From: Scrofimicrobium canadense | GTDB lineage: Bacteria > Actinomycetota > Actinomycetes > Actinomycetales > Actinomycetaceae | DNA length: 64,000 nt | Direction: 5' to 3' | Assembly: GCF_009696615.1 (NCBI RefSeq) | Contig: NZ_VULO01000006.1 | Coordinates: forward strand, 106,466 to 170,465 | In this document: positions 6,048-15,750 of the stretch, one piece after another | Layout: every line of letters starts with the position of its first letter | How positions within the stretch are numbered: the first letter of the stretch is position 1 | The notes under the pieces: model-generated | Databases searched by the model: none | Told to the model about the DNA's origin: nothing | What the model saw: the letters and a program-made list of their open reading frames with translations, nothing else | Made by a program: the position numbers and the translations under genes

Positions 6048-8621
6048 GTGAGAAAAGCCTGGGAGATTTTCATACGCGACACAAAGCGATTACTTCGCGT
6101 GCCGCAAGCCTGGATCATCGTGATCGGTATTGTCATCACCCCAGCTCTCTACGCTTGGTTCAACATAAGCGCATTTTGGGACCCCTACTCAAATACTGGG
6201 AACATTAAGGTTGCTGTATTCAACGGCGACCAGGGTGCATCCTCTGACATAACGGGGTCCATCAACGTTGGCGCACAGGTCGAAGAACAGCTTCGAGACA
6301 ATCACCAACTGGGCTGGGATTTCATGGACGAATCTGCAGCGTATGCAGCAGTTGAGAGCGGCGTAGCCTATGCGGCTATCATCATCCCTGCAGATTTTAG
6401 TCGTAATCTCATCAGCATCACTTCTGGAGAGTTTACACAGCCGACATTGCAGTATTACGTCAATGAAAAGGCTAATGCGATTGCCCCCAAGATCACTGAC
6501 GTCGGCGCAACACAACTTGATCAACAAATCACCAGCGCTTTCACTCTCCAGGTTGCCAAGGCCGCGGTAGAAGCCCTCAAAGAAGCCGGCGAAAATGTAG
6601 AAGCTGGGTTAGACAATGCCAAATACCGTTCACTCAATGCTTTTGACGCTGGCATCTCCGCTGTTTCCCATGCAGGTGCCGACGTGAGTGAGCTTATTGG
6701 AAAACTGGATTCGTCCAAGGAATCTATAGCAGAGATTCGCTATTCTCTAGAAGATGTTAGTGACACTCTCACAGACGTACAGACCGCGATCGGCCAGGCG
6801 CAACAGATTGCTGAGGACGCTGGTCAGATTGCAGTCACTTTCACCGATGCACTGACAACCGCCTATGTTGATGCATCAACCTCATTAGCAGACGCATCAG
6901 CGACTGCCCAATCAGCCATCAAAGATTTCACCGGCACCTTGCAGCAGGTCGGCACGGCGGCCACCAAGGCCATTGACGAAGCGCATAAGATAGCGCAAAC
7001 ACAAGCGGATATTCTCTCTCAGTTAGAGCAGATGCTTGAAGATAGTTCGTTAGATCCTGCGGTTCGTGACACGATAGCCCAGACCGTCACAACTCTCAAA
7101 GAAAAAAACCAAACCGACCAGCAACTACTTGATGACTTGGAATCTCTCACGACGGACGCTTCCACAGCTCTTACTACATTTCAAGAGTTGGGTGATAGCC
7201 TGGAATCCGCAACTGCGGAGGCTCGCGATGCAGCATCATCCATGCGCACAACTCTCACCGAAACAGTTCCGCAGCTCAATGCTGCTATGGCAGCACTTTC
7301 CTCCAATGCGGGGGCTTTCTCTTCAGCGCTGGAGTCTCAGAAAACTCAGCTGACCCAAGCTGATGAACTATTAGCAGGTCTGGAAACTCAACTGACGTCA
7401 GCTCAGGCAGCATTGACCAGTCTCAACGCCAACCTCTCACAGATCCACACAAGCCTAGAGAGCACCCGCACCGATATTGTTGCGTTGAGTACGGCCTCAA
7501 TCTGGGGCGACCTTGACAAGGTTACTGGCTTGGACTCTCAGCAGATTGCTAGTTTCATTTCTTCTCCGGTCGAGGTGAAAGAAGACGTCGTCTTTCCCGT
7601 GAACTCTTACGGGTCTGGCATGGCGGCACTATTCACAAATCTGTCATTGTGGATTGGCGCTTTTGTTCTCATGGTGATTTTCAAGACCGAGGTGGACACT
7701 GAAGGCTTCGAGGACGTGACCGTACGCCAAGCCTATCTGGGACGTTTCCTGCTTTTTGCAGTTATCACGATAGTGCAGGCGATAGTCGTATGCGTGGGAG
7801 ACCTGGTCTTGGGGGTGCAGACGGTCAGTGCTGTTGCCTTTGTTTTCAGTGGAATATTCACAGCTATCGCCTATATCAGTATCATCTACGCATTGTGTGT
7901 TTCTTTTGGGCACGTCGGGCGCGGCCTATGCATTTTGCTGGTGATTATGCAGATCCCGGGAGCATCTGGTCTCTACCCGATTGAGATGATGCCAGGATTT
8001 TTCCGCGCGATTTACCCATTCCTTCCCTTCACCTATGGGATTGATGCGATGCGCGAGACGATTGCCGGATTCTACGATGGGGCCTACTGGCACGCTCTGG
8101 CAGTCTTGACTCTATTTGTCGTGTTGTCTTTTGTTCTGGGACTGGCACTCAGGCGCCAGCTGAGCCATCTCAATATGATGTTCAACCGAGAAATCGCCTC
8201 GACAGATCTCTTGATTGCCGAAGATGTGCAGGTCAAAGGCAGTCAGTATCGGCTAGCGGATGTGATTCGCGCCCTATCGGATCGCAGTGCCTTTGCAAAA
8301 GATGTGGAGAGACGAAGTGTAATCTTCACTAAGCACTATCGTTCATTGATTCGAGCCGTTGCACTGGTAGGACTGGTTGGCCTGGTCATATTGGGACTCA
8401 TTGCGTGGGTAATCCCCGAGGGCAAGGCAACTATGCTTGGCACGTGGTTGGCTTGGTGTCTTTTGATCATCGCAGTTTTAGTGGTCCTTGAGTACATCAA
8501 ACAGAGTCTGGATATGGGAGAAGAGCTCAGTCAGCTGGACGAGGCGAAGCTGCGTCAGGCGGCTTTTGGTCGAGAGCCGCGCCACGGTAGTACTTCTACC
8601 ACTGTAGGAGATGCATCATGA
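6048..8621 (+). CDS. YhgE/Pip-family membrane protein (first of a pair)
   Basis: The 857-residue protein has the YhgE/Pip architecture: an N-terminal membrane helix (residues 18-38, with VPQAWIIVIGIVITPALYAWFNI), an NTGNIKVAVFNGD block conserved in the family, a long helical extracellular coiled-coil middle (about residues 175-500) and a C-terminal membrane bundle (about residues 530-710) resembling ABC-2 permeases. It then extends with two further membrane segments (about residues 775-830), which the second copy lacks. In lactococci the family was named for phage infection (Pip); in other Gram-positive bacteria members serve type VII (ESX) secretion or envelope functions, so no function is assigned here. 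The stop overlaps the next gene by ATGA. It starts with GTG, probably leaderless. Confidence 0.9.
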   Translation: MRKAWEIFIRDTKRLLRVPQAWIIVIGIVITPALYAWFNISAFWDPYSNTGNIKVAVFNGDQGASSDITGSINVGAQVEEQLRDNHQLGWDFMDESAAYAAVESGVAYAAIIIPADFSRNLISITSGEFTQPTLQYYVNEKANAIAPKITDVGATQLDQQITSAFTLQVAKAAVEALKEAGENVEAGLDNAKYRSLNAFDAGISAVSHAGADVSELIGKLDSSKESIAEIRYSLEDVSDTLTDVQTAIGQAQQIAEDAGQIAVTFTDALTTAYVDASTSLADASATAQSAIKDFTGTLQQVGTAATKAIDEAHKIAQTQADILSQLEQMLEDSSLDPAVRDTIAQTVTTLKEKNQTDQQLLDDLESLTTDASTALTTFQELGDSLESATAEARDAASSMRTTLTETVPQLNAAMAALSSNAGAFSSALESQKTQLTQADELLAGLETQLTSAQAALTSLNANLSQIHTSLESTRTDIVALSTASIWGDLDKVTGLDSQQIASFISSPVEVKEDVVFPVNSYGSGMAALFTNLSLWIGAFVLMVIFKTEVDTEGFEDVTVRQAYLGRFLLFAVITIVQAIVVCVGDLVLGVQTVSAVAFVFSGIFTAIAYISIIYALCVSFGHVGRGLCILLVIMQIPGASGLYPIEMMPGFFRAIYPFLPFTYGIDAMRETIAGFYDGAYWHALAVLTLFVVLSFVLGLALRRQLSHLNMMFNREIASTDLLIAEDVQVKGSQYRLADVIRALSDRSAFAKDVERRSVIFTKHYRSLIRAVALVGLVGLVILGLIAWVIPEGKATMLGTWLAWCLLIIAVLVVLEYIKQSLDMGEELSQLDEAKLRQAAFGREPRHGSTSTTVGDAS

Positions 8622-10804
8622 AAGATGTCTTTCGTTTGATGCGCAGGGACCTTCGCCGCGCAACGTCCAACGTGATGGCTCTCATTGTCATTTTCGGTCT
8701 GGTCATTATCCCCTCCCTTTTCACCTGGTTCAATGTCATCGCAAGTTGGGATCCTTTCTCTAATACTGGGAATCTCAAAGTGGCAGTGGCAAATACCGAT
8801 GCGGGATACACCAGTGAACTGATGCCCATCCCCATTAATGTTGGCGACCAAGTAGTTGCAGCACTGCGGGAAAACGACCAGCTAGATTGGGTCATTACCT
8901 CAGAAGATGACGCTATCGACGGCACGAAATCTGGTGAATACTACGCGGCCTTGGTCCTACCTCACTCTTTCAGTACTGACATGCTGACTTTCTTTGCCGA
9001 CGGAGGCAAAGTGGCTGACATCGCCTACTACACAAATGAGAAGAAAAATGCGTTGGCACCCACTATCACCGGACAGGGCGCCGAAGGACTATCAACAAAG
9101 ATCAGCGAGACATTTTCAGAGACTTTGGGCAATATTGCCTTTGGCTTGGTCTCTTCCATGTCACAGTACTTAGACGATGCTGACGCCAAAGCAGCCCTCA
9201 CACGCCTTGAAGCCAAAGTCTCCGAAGTATCCGGGCAGCTACGCGCAGGGGCCCAGACAGCCGACATGTTCACTGCGCTGGTCCAGTCAACTATTCCGCT
9301 GGTTGATTCTGCCAGCGCATTGATGGCAGGCACCCACGACGCCCTCAGTGATGCTGGCAATGCAGCCGGAGGAGCTATCTCATCTGCCCAAGTACTCAAA
9401 ACTACTTTGGGTTCCGCCACTGACGCGTTCTCAACAGCTATTGAACAAACCCTGTCAGGCTATGATGCGGTGGCTGACAGTATTGATGAACTTTTCTCCA
9501 ATGCAGATCAGACTAGTTCCTCACAAGTTGCTGTCCTCGACACTCTAGCCCAACGTGTCGACCAACAAATCGCCAGTTACACCGATGTGCAAACCACACT
9601 GAAGGACACGGTTGGCCCGCTATTGCCCGAAGCCGCCCAGCCAGCTCTCGAAAAGGTGCTTGGGCGCCTCGACCAGATCATTTCCCGTCAAGAATCGGTG
9701 CGAGATCGACTACGTGAGGCGTCCGAGGACGTGGCATCAGGGAATGCCTCAATTCAGAGCACTCACCAAGCAATCACCCAATCGTTGAACGAGGCTAAGA
9801 CCGCACTCACCAGCGCGGGTGACTCATACCAGCAAGATTTGAAACCACAGCTAGACGCTCTTTCCAACACTCTCACAAGTATAGAAAACGATGTTTCTAC
9901 CGTGAAAGCAGACTTGTCGACTGCACTGGCGGGATTGACTGGGTCATCGGATGGAATATCTTCCGCGCTTACACAAACACAACAGGCAACCCAGTCGATC
10001 TCTCAGACACTGAACTCGACAGCTGACACTTTTGATCGAATTTCTCAAACCTTGGCTTCGGCGGCTGATGGTGGAGACTTGCAGGCTTTGGCGGATATTG
10101 TGGGAACCGACCCCCACACGTTCGCTGCTTCACTTGCCCAGCCCATCGCATTGGACCGCATCGCAGTATTTCCCACGGTGAGTTTTGGGGCTGGGATGGC
10201 TCCCCTCTATACGACCTTGTCATTGTGGGTGGGGGCGCTACTGATGACTGTGGCCATCAAAGCTGGTGTGGGCAAAAACCCTCTACCGGGCAAGACAGAC
10301 CTCAGCCCCACCCAAAAATATCTGGGGAGATACGGGATCTTTGCTCTGCTGGGCCTGGCTCAAAGTGGGCTGGTGATGCTGGGCCTGATCCTTTTCATTG
10401 GCGTCCAACCAGCACACCCTTTCCTACTCCTTGTGGCAGGAATGGTCACTTCTTTAGTGTTCACATTGCTCATTTACACATTTGTGGTTGCCTTTGGGAA
10501 TGCAGGCAAGGCTTTGGCAGTACTTCTGCTGGTCATCCAGATTTCTGGAGCTGGGGGTGCCTACCCGCTGCAACTCTTGCCACAGTGGTTCCAAAGCATC
10601 AGCCCGTTCCTCCCGGCCACTCACGCAATCGATGCTATGCGCGCCGCCACATCCGGTATCTACCAGGGTGACTACTGGATTTCTCTGGGACTGCTGCTGC
10701 TGTTTGTGGTCCCCACGCTCATTTTGGGGCTGGTGCTGCGCAGGCCTCTGATTCGCTTCAATCACAATTTGGTCGAGGCGGTCGAGTCAACAAAGCTCAT
10801 GTGA
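8618..10804 (+). CDS. YhgE/Pip-family membrane protein (second of a pair)
   Basis: The 728-residue paralogue of the preceding gene is translationally coupled to it through an ATGA overlap. It has the same order: one N-terminal membrane helix (NVMALIVIFGLVIIPSLFTW), the NTGNLKVAVANTD block, a long Ala/Ser/Thr/Gln-rich helical region (about residues 180-500) and five or six C-terminal membrane helices ending in a short basic tail. Two such genes in tandem suggest a heterodimeric membrane complex. The stop codon is 12 bases from the convergent end of the next gene. The two-component system 0.7 kb downstream could regulate or sense this pair, but this is inference from proximity. Confidence 0.9.
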   Translation: MKDVFRLMRRDLRRATSNVMALIVIFGLVIIPSLFTWFNVIASWDPFSNTGNLKVAVANTDAGYTSELMPIPINVGDQVVAALRENDQLDWVITSEDDAIDGTKSGEYYAALVLPHSFSTDMLTFFADGGKVADIAYYTNEKKNALAPTITGQGAEGLSTKISETFSETLGNIAFGLVSSMSQYLDDADAKAALTRLEAKVSEVSGQLRAGAQTADMFTALVQSTIPLVDSASALMAGTHDALSDAGNAAGGAISSAQVLKTTLGSATDAFSTAIEQTLSGYDAVADSIDELFSNADQTSSSQVAVLDTLAQRVDQQIASYTDVQTTLKDTVGPLLPEAAQPALEKVLGRLDQIISRQESVRDRLREASEDVASGNASIQSTHQAITQSLNEAKTALTSAGDSYQQDLKPQLDALSNTLTSIENDVSTVKADLSTALAGLTGSSDGISSALTQTQQATQSISQTLNSTADTFDRISQTLASAADGGDLQALADIVGTDPHTFAASLAQPIALDRIAVFPTVSFGAGMAPLYTTLSLWVGALLMTVAIKAGVGKNPLPGKTDLSPTQKYLGRYGIFALLGLAQSGLVMLGLILFIGVQPAHPFLLLVAGMVTSLVFTLLIYTFVVAFGNAGKALAVLLLVIQISGAGGAYPLQLLPQWFQSISPFLPATHAIDAMRAATSGIYQGDYWISLGLLLLFVVPTLILGLVLRRPLIRFNHNLVEAVESTKLM

Positions 10805-10816
10805 TTACTGTTCCCT

Positions 10817-11374
10817 TCACTGAGGCTGACGCTGCCGGGTTCCATACTGGATACTGGCCCACACGGGCCAACCGACCAGCCATATTCCGGTGACCATCCA
10901 CACGCGTGGAATCCACCATGCTAATGCTTCTGTTCGAGGCGAGTACCCCACCAACAGTATGATCAATAGAATCACCGCACTAGTGATGACAGCACACAGC
11001 AGCATTTTTCCCCATTCACGCCATTCATATTCAACGTATGCGCGACCCGATTTCGGGGGCTTCTGCGGACGTGGGCCTCCGGCAAAACGATAAGAAAACC
11101 ACCCATCTGCCCAAGCGATGATGCTGTGACCAAATGCCACTGTTATGCCCAGGTAAAGGGCCCCCAGGCCGTGGGCAGCATCGGCAGTGGCCTCGTTACC
11201 TGCCAAGTCCCAGACAATGAAGGATAACAGAGCCACATCCAGCAACGGCACACATGCAAGAAGGATCGTTGAGAGCTTGCGTGCGCGCAATAGGTAACGA
11301 GTCGCCAATCCTAAGCCTAGGACTATCCAAAAACCGATTTCACACGCAATAATTCCAGCGACAATGATATTCAC
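10817..11374 (-). CDS. conserved actinobacterial integral membrane protein
   Basis: The protein has five hydrophobic segments and a middle loop rich in Pro and basic residues (FAGGPRPQKPPKSGRAYVEYEWREW). The overall pattern (IACEIGFWIVLGLGLATRYLLR at the start, HGLGALYLGITVAFGHS in the middle) matches a conserved but uncharacterised actinobacterial membrane-protein family whose members begin at the equivalent of the GTG at 11374. A longer frame reaches an ATG at 11434, but that ATG lies inside a 26-bp palindrome, so the shorter form is preferred; no good ribosome binding site supports either. It is divergent from the sensor kinase gene. Confidence 0.7.
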   Translation of the reverse strand: MNIIVAGIIACEIGFWIVLGLGLATRYLLRARKLSTILLACVPLLDVALLSFIVWDLAGNEATADAAHGLGALYLGITVAFGHSIIAWADGWFSYRFAGGPRPQKPPKSGRAYVEYEWREWGKMLLCAVITSAVILLIILLVGYSPRTEALAWWIPRVWMVTGIWLVGWPVWASIQYGTRQRQPQ

Positions 11375-11426
11375 TGGGCAAGTCTTGCAAGATTGCGGCA
11401 AAAGTTGATCCTGCAAGAGGCCGCTT

Positions 11427-11452
11427 TTCCTCATTCGATCGGATGAGGAAAT
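11427..11452. promoter_or_regulatory. 26-bp near-perfect palindrome between divergent genes
   Basis: TTTCCTCAT, a CGATCG core with one mismatched pair around it, and ATGAGGAAA together form a palindrome with only one mispaired position. It lies between the membrane-protein gene (minus) and the sensor kinase gene (plus), about 30 bases before the latter. It looks like a dimeric regulator's operator; the LuxR-type regulator of the adjacent system is the obvious candidate. Confidence 0.6.
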
Positions 11453-11481
11453 CTTTCACCTACATGGGTGAGAATAGTTAG

Positions 11482-12699
11482 GTGATGCGGAAAATCTCCC
11501 GGTTGTGGCGCCAAGTAGACGACCGCCCGCGCCTGAGAGATGCCCTCATCGCATTGTGCTACGCGATTCTAGGCTCTCTTTTCTTGGCTTTTGGATTGTT
11601 TCCTATTTGGCAGGCGGTCGCCGTCTTTTCTATTGGCCCATGGGGATTCTTCGCACTACTGTGTGGCATGAGTGTCATATGCGCCGCGCGCTCCACGTAC
11701 CCCATCAGTGCTCTAGGGGCAGGAACAGTACTTGCCGTCGTAGATGTGCTATGCGGGGGAAGCATCGGCGTCATCGTGATCTATTCCGATATGGTTTTCA
11801 GCGCCATCAAATACTCGAGTGACCGCGCCGTACGAGTCCTTTTCACCTGCATGCTCAGCATTGCTGTCATCATGGGGATCGTTTTCATCGTTTTTCAACC
11901 CGCGAATCTGCGTATTGTACCGGTCATCCTTCAATACGCCTTTATTGTCGCCATCGCCACAGCGTGGGGGTGGAATGTTCGCAGTGAAGGTATCCGCACC
12001 AGAGATCGCCTTACCCAAGACCATCTACGCACAATACAAAGCATGCAAAAGAGGATCGCGCACGACCTCCATGATTTAGTTGCCAACCACATCGCCGCAG
12101 CAAGCCTGCATATCGAAGCCGGACGCATGCAGGTGACGCAGTCCCCCAGCCAGGTGGGAAATGCTCTTGACCAAGCCGCCAAAGGAACCCACGAAGCAGA
12201 CCGTCAACTACGCAGACTCATAGCAATCCTCAATGCGGTTGAAGTTCTAGAGACTTCACATGAGGCGCCCACCAGGCATCAGATAGAAGAACTATCTGAC
12301 AGACTCCCTCTGTCGCGCACACTTCTGTGGCAAGAATCCTCTCAGGAAAAACTGTTAGATGGCCTCTCAGCACTTCCAGATCCATTGCAGCACCTCACCA
12401 TTCGTGTTCTCCAAGAACTCATAACAAATGCCAGCAAATACGGCACTGGAAATATCGAGATCACTGCCGGTTCCACACCTTCTGCCATGTTAGAAATATC
12501 CGTCCGCAACTACGTCGCTAAGGATAACCACCCCACCTCTGGAAGCGGAATTGGCCTAGCCGGAGCACGTATGTTACTCGAAGGAACTGCAGTGACCTTG
12601 GATTCCCGATACCAAGCAGCACACGATCAATGGGTAGCCACCATCGCCATCCCCCGTTCCTACCCCACAAGAGAACTAAGGAACCACCTCCATGACTGA
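11482..12699 (+). CDS. NarL-type sensor histidine kinase
   Basis: The 405-residue protein has an N-terminal membrane region of five or six segments (about residues 20-165). A short coiled linker leads to the HisKA_3 dimerisation helix with RIAHDLHDLVANHIAAASLH, in which the first His of H-D-L-H-D is the phosphorylated residue. The ATPase domain shows the N box (LQELITNASKYG) and G box (GSGIGLAGARMLLE). It therefore is a class of kinase that pairs with LuxR-type regulators, and that gene follows with an 8-base overlap. GAGAAT at 11469-11474 is 7 bases before the GTG start, suggesting a leaderless message; an ATG follows one codon later. The signal sensed is not evident. Confidence 0.92.
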   Translation: MMRKISRLWRQVDDRPRLRDALIALCYAILGSLFLAFGLFPIWQAVAVFSIGPWGFFALLCGMSVICAARSTYPISALGAGTVLAVVDVLCGGSIGVIVIYSDMVFSAIKYSSDRAVRVLFTCMLSIAVIMGIVFIVFQPANLRIVPVILQYAFIVAIATAWGWNVRSEGIRTRDRLTQDHLRTIQSMQKRIAHDLHDLVANHIAAASLHIEAGRMQVTQSPSQVGNALDQAAKGTHEADRQLRRLIAILNAVEVLETSHEAPTRHQIEELSDRLPLSRTLLWQESSQEKLLDGLSALPDPLQHLTIRVLQELITNASKYGTGNIEITAGSTPSAMLEISVRNYVAKDNHPTSGSGIGLAGARMLLEGTAVTLDSRYQAAHDQWVATIAIPRSYPTRELRNHLHD

Positions 12700-13339
12700 G
12701 CAAATCCGAGTAGTCATTGCCGATGACCACCAAGCTGTTCGCAGTGGTGTCGCGACGATACTGGCCACCGATCCCACCATATCCGTGGTGGCTGAGGTCG
12801 AAGACGGTTTTTCTGCCGTTGAAGCCTGCACCAAGTATTCTCCCGACGTTGCACTAGTGGATCTGCGGATGCCCGGAACTGACGGCATATGGGCTACTGA
12901 AAGAATCACCTCGCACACAGACACTCGAGTATTAGTACTCACCACCTACGATTCTGATGAGCTTGTGGCCGAGGCGCTTGCCGCCGGTGCCCACGGGTAT
13001 CTACTCAAGAGTGCTAGCGGTCCAGAATTGGTCCAAGCGGTACGCCACGTCGCACAGTTCCACCATGTCATTGACCCCGCGGTTGCTGGGGGAATCATCG
13101 AGCGTTTAGTCGCAGTCAAAGCCCTTCCTCACTCAGGCATGCGCCAAGCGCCTCTGCATAAGGCTCTCACCGAGCGCGAACAAGAAGTCCTTGAACTGGT
13201 AGCTACCGGAATGACAAACCAAGCAATCGCCGATCATCTCAATATCGGTGTCACTACGGTAAAAACCCATATCGCGTCTCTCTACAGTAAAACAGGAGTT
13301 ACTTCTCGCGTTGAACTAGGACAACTCATGTTCATGTGA
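12692..13339 (+). CDS. LuxR/NarL-type response regulator
   Basis: The 215-residue protein is complete. The receiver domain has the acidic pocket (VVIADDH), the phosphoacceptor Asp in VALVDLRMPGTDG, the Thr of VLVLTTYD and the Lys of YLLKSAS. The C-terminal LuxR domain (LTEREQEVLELVATGMTNQAIADHL, then VTTVKTHIASLYSKTG) is canonical. It starts inside the end of the kinase gene, so the two are co-translated. Likely targets are its own promoter region and perhaps the YhgE/Pip pair and the divergent membrane protein; the 26-bp palindrome at 11427-11452 is a candidate site. Confidence 0.94.
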   Translation: MTEQIRVVIADDHQAVRSGVATILATDPTISVVAEVEDGFSAVEACTKYSPDVALVDLRMPGTDGIWATERITSHTDTRVLVLTTYDSDELVAEALAAGAHGYLLKSASGPELVQAVRHVAQFHHVIDPAVAGGIIERLVAVKALPHSGMRQAPLHKALTEREQEVLELVATGMTNQAIADHLNIGVTTVKTHIASLYSKTGVTSRVELGQLMFM

Positions 13340-13429
13340 GTGGCACACAGATAGGTGTTCTACGTTTCGTTTGTGTCCACGCGCCACAAGGTATCCCAGC
13401 TTTGACCTTCAAGCCTTTATGGTGGATAT

Positions 13430-14086
13430 ATGTCGAAGAAACCATTCAGCCCTGTCCTATTCGATGTCGACGGCACGCTAGTGCAGTCCGGGGATCTAGT
13501 GATGGAATGCTTCGCCCAGACACTTCAAGAGCTCGGCCTGCCACCGGTTGCCGGTCCGGAACTCCGCAAAGTTGTGGGTCCCCCTCTAGCATCTTCGTTC
13601 AACCTCATTGGTGGAGTTCCAACAGATCAGATCACAAAAGCCGTTGAAATTTACCGGGCTCACTATCTACCCCGTTTCCTGGAGCCACCCCTGTACCCGG
13701 GGATCCGTGAGCTTGTCCGTGACCTCCACGATGCTGGTATCCCGTTAGCCACCGCCACCTCAAAGATGGAGCGTTCAGCAAAACGGCAACTGGAACATTG
13801 GGATATCGCCCAATACTTTACTGTTATTGCAGGCGCTACACCCGACCCAACCTGCACTAAAGTCAGTGTGATTATCGATGCGCTGCAGCGTTTGTCAGAC
13901 AAGAACATCTCCTCTGACAATGCCGTGCTGGTCGGCGATCGGATTTTTGATGCGGAAGGGGCTGAGGTTACCGGGATAAAGGCCATCGCTGCACTGTGGG
14001 GCTACGGAGAAGCTGAAGAGTTTGTTTCGCCTGCTGTGATAGCCCAAGCAGCATCGGTTGAGGAGCTTCGCACCATCCTGCTTTAA
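13430..14086 (+). CDS. HAD-superfamily hydrolase (phosphoglycolate phosphatase-like)
   Basis: The 218-residue protein has all HAD motifs: motif I LFDVDGTLV, motif II around ATATSKM, the Lys in TCTKVSVI and motif III VLVGDRIFDAEGA. A helical cap (about residues 18-85) inserted after motif I makes it a subclass I (Gph/PgmB-like) phosphatase. The substrate could be phosphoglycolate, a nucleotide or a sugar phosphate; sequence alone does not decide. The ATG at 13430 has GGTGG 5 bases upstream. It stands alone between the two-component system and the transporter. Confidence 0.9.
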   Translation: MSKKPFSPVLFDVDGTLVQSGDLVMECFAQTLQELGLPPVAGPELRKVVGPPLASSFNLIGGVPTDQITKAVEIYRAHYLPRFLEPPLYPGIRELVRDLHDAGIPLATATSKMERSAKRQLEHWDIAQYFTVIAGATPDPTCTKVSVIIDALQRLSDKNISSDNAVLVGDRIFDAEGAEVTGIKAIAALWGYGEAEEFVSPAVIAQAASVEELRTILL

Positions 14087-14151
14087 ACAACACTTCTTGG
14101 ATACGGATACACCGCACCTCATAAGTGATAGGTGCACTAGACTCTGCGATC

Positions 14152-15750
14152 ATGACTTCTTCCTCAGCACCTACCCGCGAAACTTGGGGTGGGCGAACAG
14201 CATTTATCATTGCGGCGATCTCTTCAGCTGTAGGTTTAGGCAATATCTGGCGTTTTCCCGGGGTCGCATACGAGAACGGTGGCGGGGCATTCCTGGTTCC
14301 GTACATCATCGCACTTTTTACCGCTGGCCTTCCCATGCTGTTCTTAGACTATGCCATGGGACACCGTTATCGAGCTTCGGCACCGTTAACGTTTCGCCGG
14401 ATGCGCAAGTCCTTCGAACCCCTTGGCTGGTGGCAGGTTGGCATCTGTTTCGTCATCGCAGCATATTATGCGGCCGTCATTGCTTGGGCTGTAGCGTACT
14501 CGCTGTACGCGATCACTCAAGCTTGGGGCGATGACGCCGTCGGGTTCTTCCTACACAAACATTTACAAACCGCCGACCAACCTGGCTTCACTCTCTCTTT
14601 CGCTCCCGCAGCATTCATCCCCATGCTGTTCATCTGGGTTTTGACTATCGCAGCGTTGGCGCTGGGAATTCGCCGCGGCATCGACCGGGTCAATAAAATC
14701 ACTCTTCCACTCCTGGCAATCACCTTCCTCAGCATCGTGATCTATTCGCTTTTTCTTCCCGGAGCTATCGACGGACTCAACGCGTTCTTTACCCCCAGTT
14801 GGGAAGCCCTCGCTGACCCTCAGGTGTGGATTGCCGCATACGGGCACATATTCTTTTCCTTTTCGGTCGCCTTCGGAATCATGCTGACGTATTCCTCATA
14901 TTTGCGCAGAAAGAGCGACCTCACAGGGTCAGGTCTAGTCGTTGCCTTCTCCAACACAAGTTTTGAAATCATCGCCGGTATCGGGGTATTTGCAACTCTA
15001 GGATTCCTAGCCTCAAACCAGGGAACCTCCATAGGTGAACTAGAAAATATTCAAGGCGTCGGACTAGCCTTCATGACCTACCCAACTCTTCTTTCACAGA
15101 TGCCCGGTGGTGTCGTAGTTGGGGTCCTCTTTTTTGTCTCATTGGTCTTAGCCGGTTTTTCTTCTCTGCTGTCGATTCTTCAGGTGATAGCAGCAGCCGT
15201 ACAGGACAAAACTGGTTGGACTTCTCGGCGCACAGGAATTGCCGTCGGCGTGGCTGTGGCGATCCCCTCGCTGCTCATCTTTGCAACCACCAGTGGGTTC
15301 TACGCTCTCGATGTCATCGACTCGTTCATCAACAACATCGGCGTTGTTGGATCGGCTGTCGTATCACTCATTCTGGTGGGGATAGTTGCCCGCAAGACTC
15401 CCGAGTTAGCGGCTCATATCAACGCGGTCTCTTCGTTCAAAGTGGGACGACTATGGCAAGTGATGATCGTGGCAGTCACCCCCGCAATCCTCGCGGTAAT
15501 TCTCGTAACAGGAACCTTGTCATATATACGATCCGGCTATGGCGGTCTACCCACGTGGTTCGTGCTGGTTGCTGGATGGGGAACTCTGGCAGTTCTCCTT
15601 ATTGCCAGCTTTGCGGCTAGCTACGGAAAATATCGGCGTCCGGGTGCCGATGTGATCCCACAAGAAGACAGCCTTGCGCTTGCCGCCGAAGTGGACCACG
15701 ATAGACAAGAGATTTTGACTAGTAAAGCTCGAAAGGAGACACGCTCGTGA
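14152..15750 (+). CDS. sodium-dependent NSS-family amino-acid transporter
   Basis: The 532-residue protein has about 11-12 membrane segments. The N-terminal SAVGLGNIWRFPGVAYENGGGAFL is the sodium- and substrate-site signature of the neurotransmitter:sodium symporter family. A second signature region is SFSVAFGIMLTYSSY. In actinobacteria, members of this branch with a small MetS partner import methionine and alanine (MetP/MetS of Corynebacterium), and a MetS-like gene overlaps the end of this one. TAGACT at 14138-14143 is 8 bases before the ATG at 14152, suggesting a leaderless transcript; a GTG at 14125 is possible but weaker. Confidence 0.9.
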   Translation: MTSSSAPTRETWGGRTAFIIAAISSAVGLGNIWRFPGVAYENGGGAFLVPYIIALFTAGLPMLFLDYAMGHRYRASAPLTFRRMRKSFEPLGWWQVGICFVIAAYYAAVIAWAVAYSLYAITQAWGDDAVGFFLHKHLQTADQPGFTLSFAPAAFIPMLFIWVLTIAALALGIRRGIDRVNKITLPLLAITFLSIVIYSLFLPGAIDGLNAFFTPSWEALADPQVWIAAYGHIFFSFSVAFGIMLTYSSYLRRKSDLTGSGLVVAFSNTSFEIIAGIGVFATLGFLASNQGTSIGELENIQGVGLAFMTYPTLLSQMPGGVVVGVLFFVSLVLAGFSSLLSILQVIAAAVQDKTGWTSRRTGIAVGVAVAIPSLLIFATTSGFYALDVIDSFINNIGVVGSAVVSLILVGIVARKTPELAAHINAVSSFKVGRLWQVMIVAVTPAILAVILVTGTLSYIRSGYGGLPTWFVLVAGWGTLAVLLIASFAASYGKYRRPGADVIPQEDSLALAAEVDHDRQEILTSKARKETRS

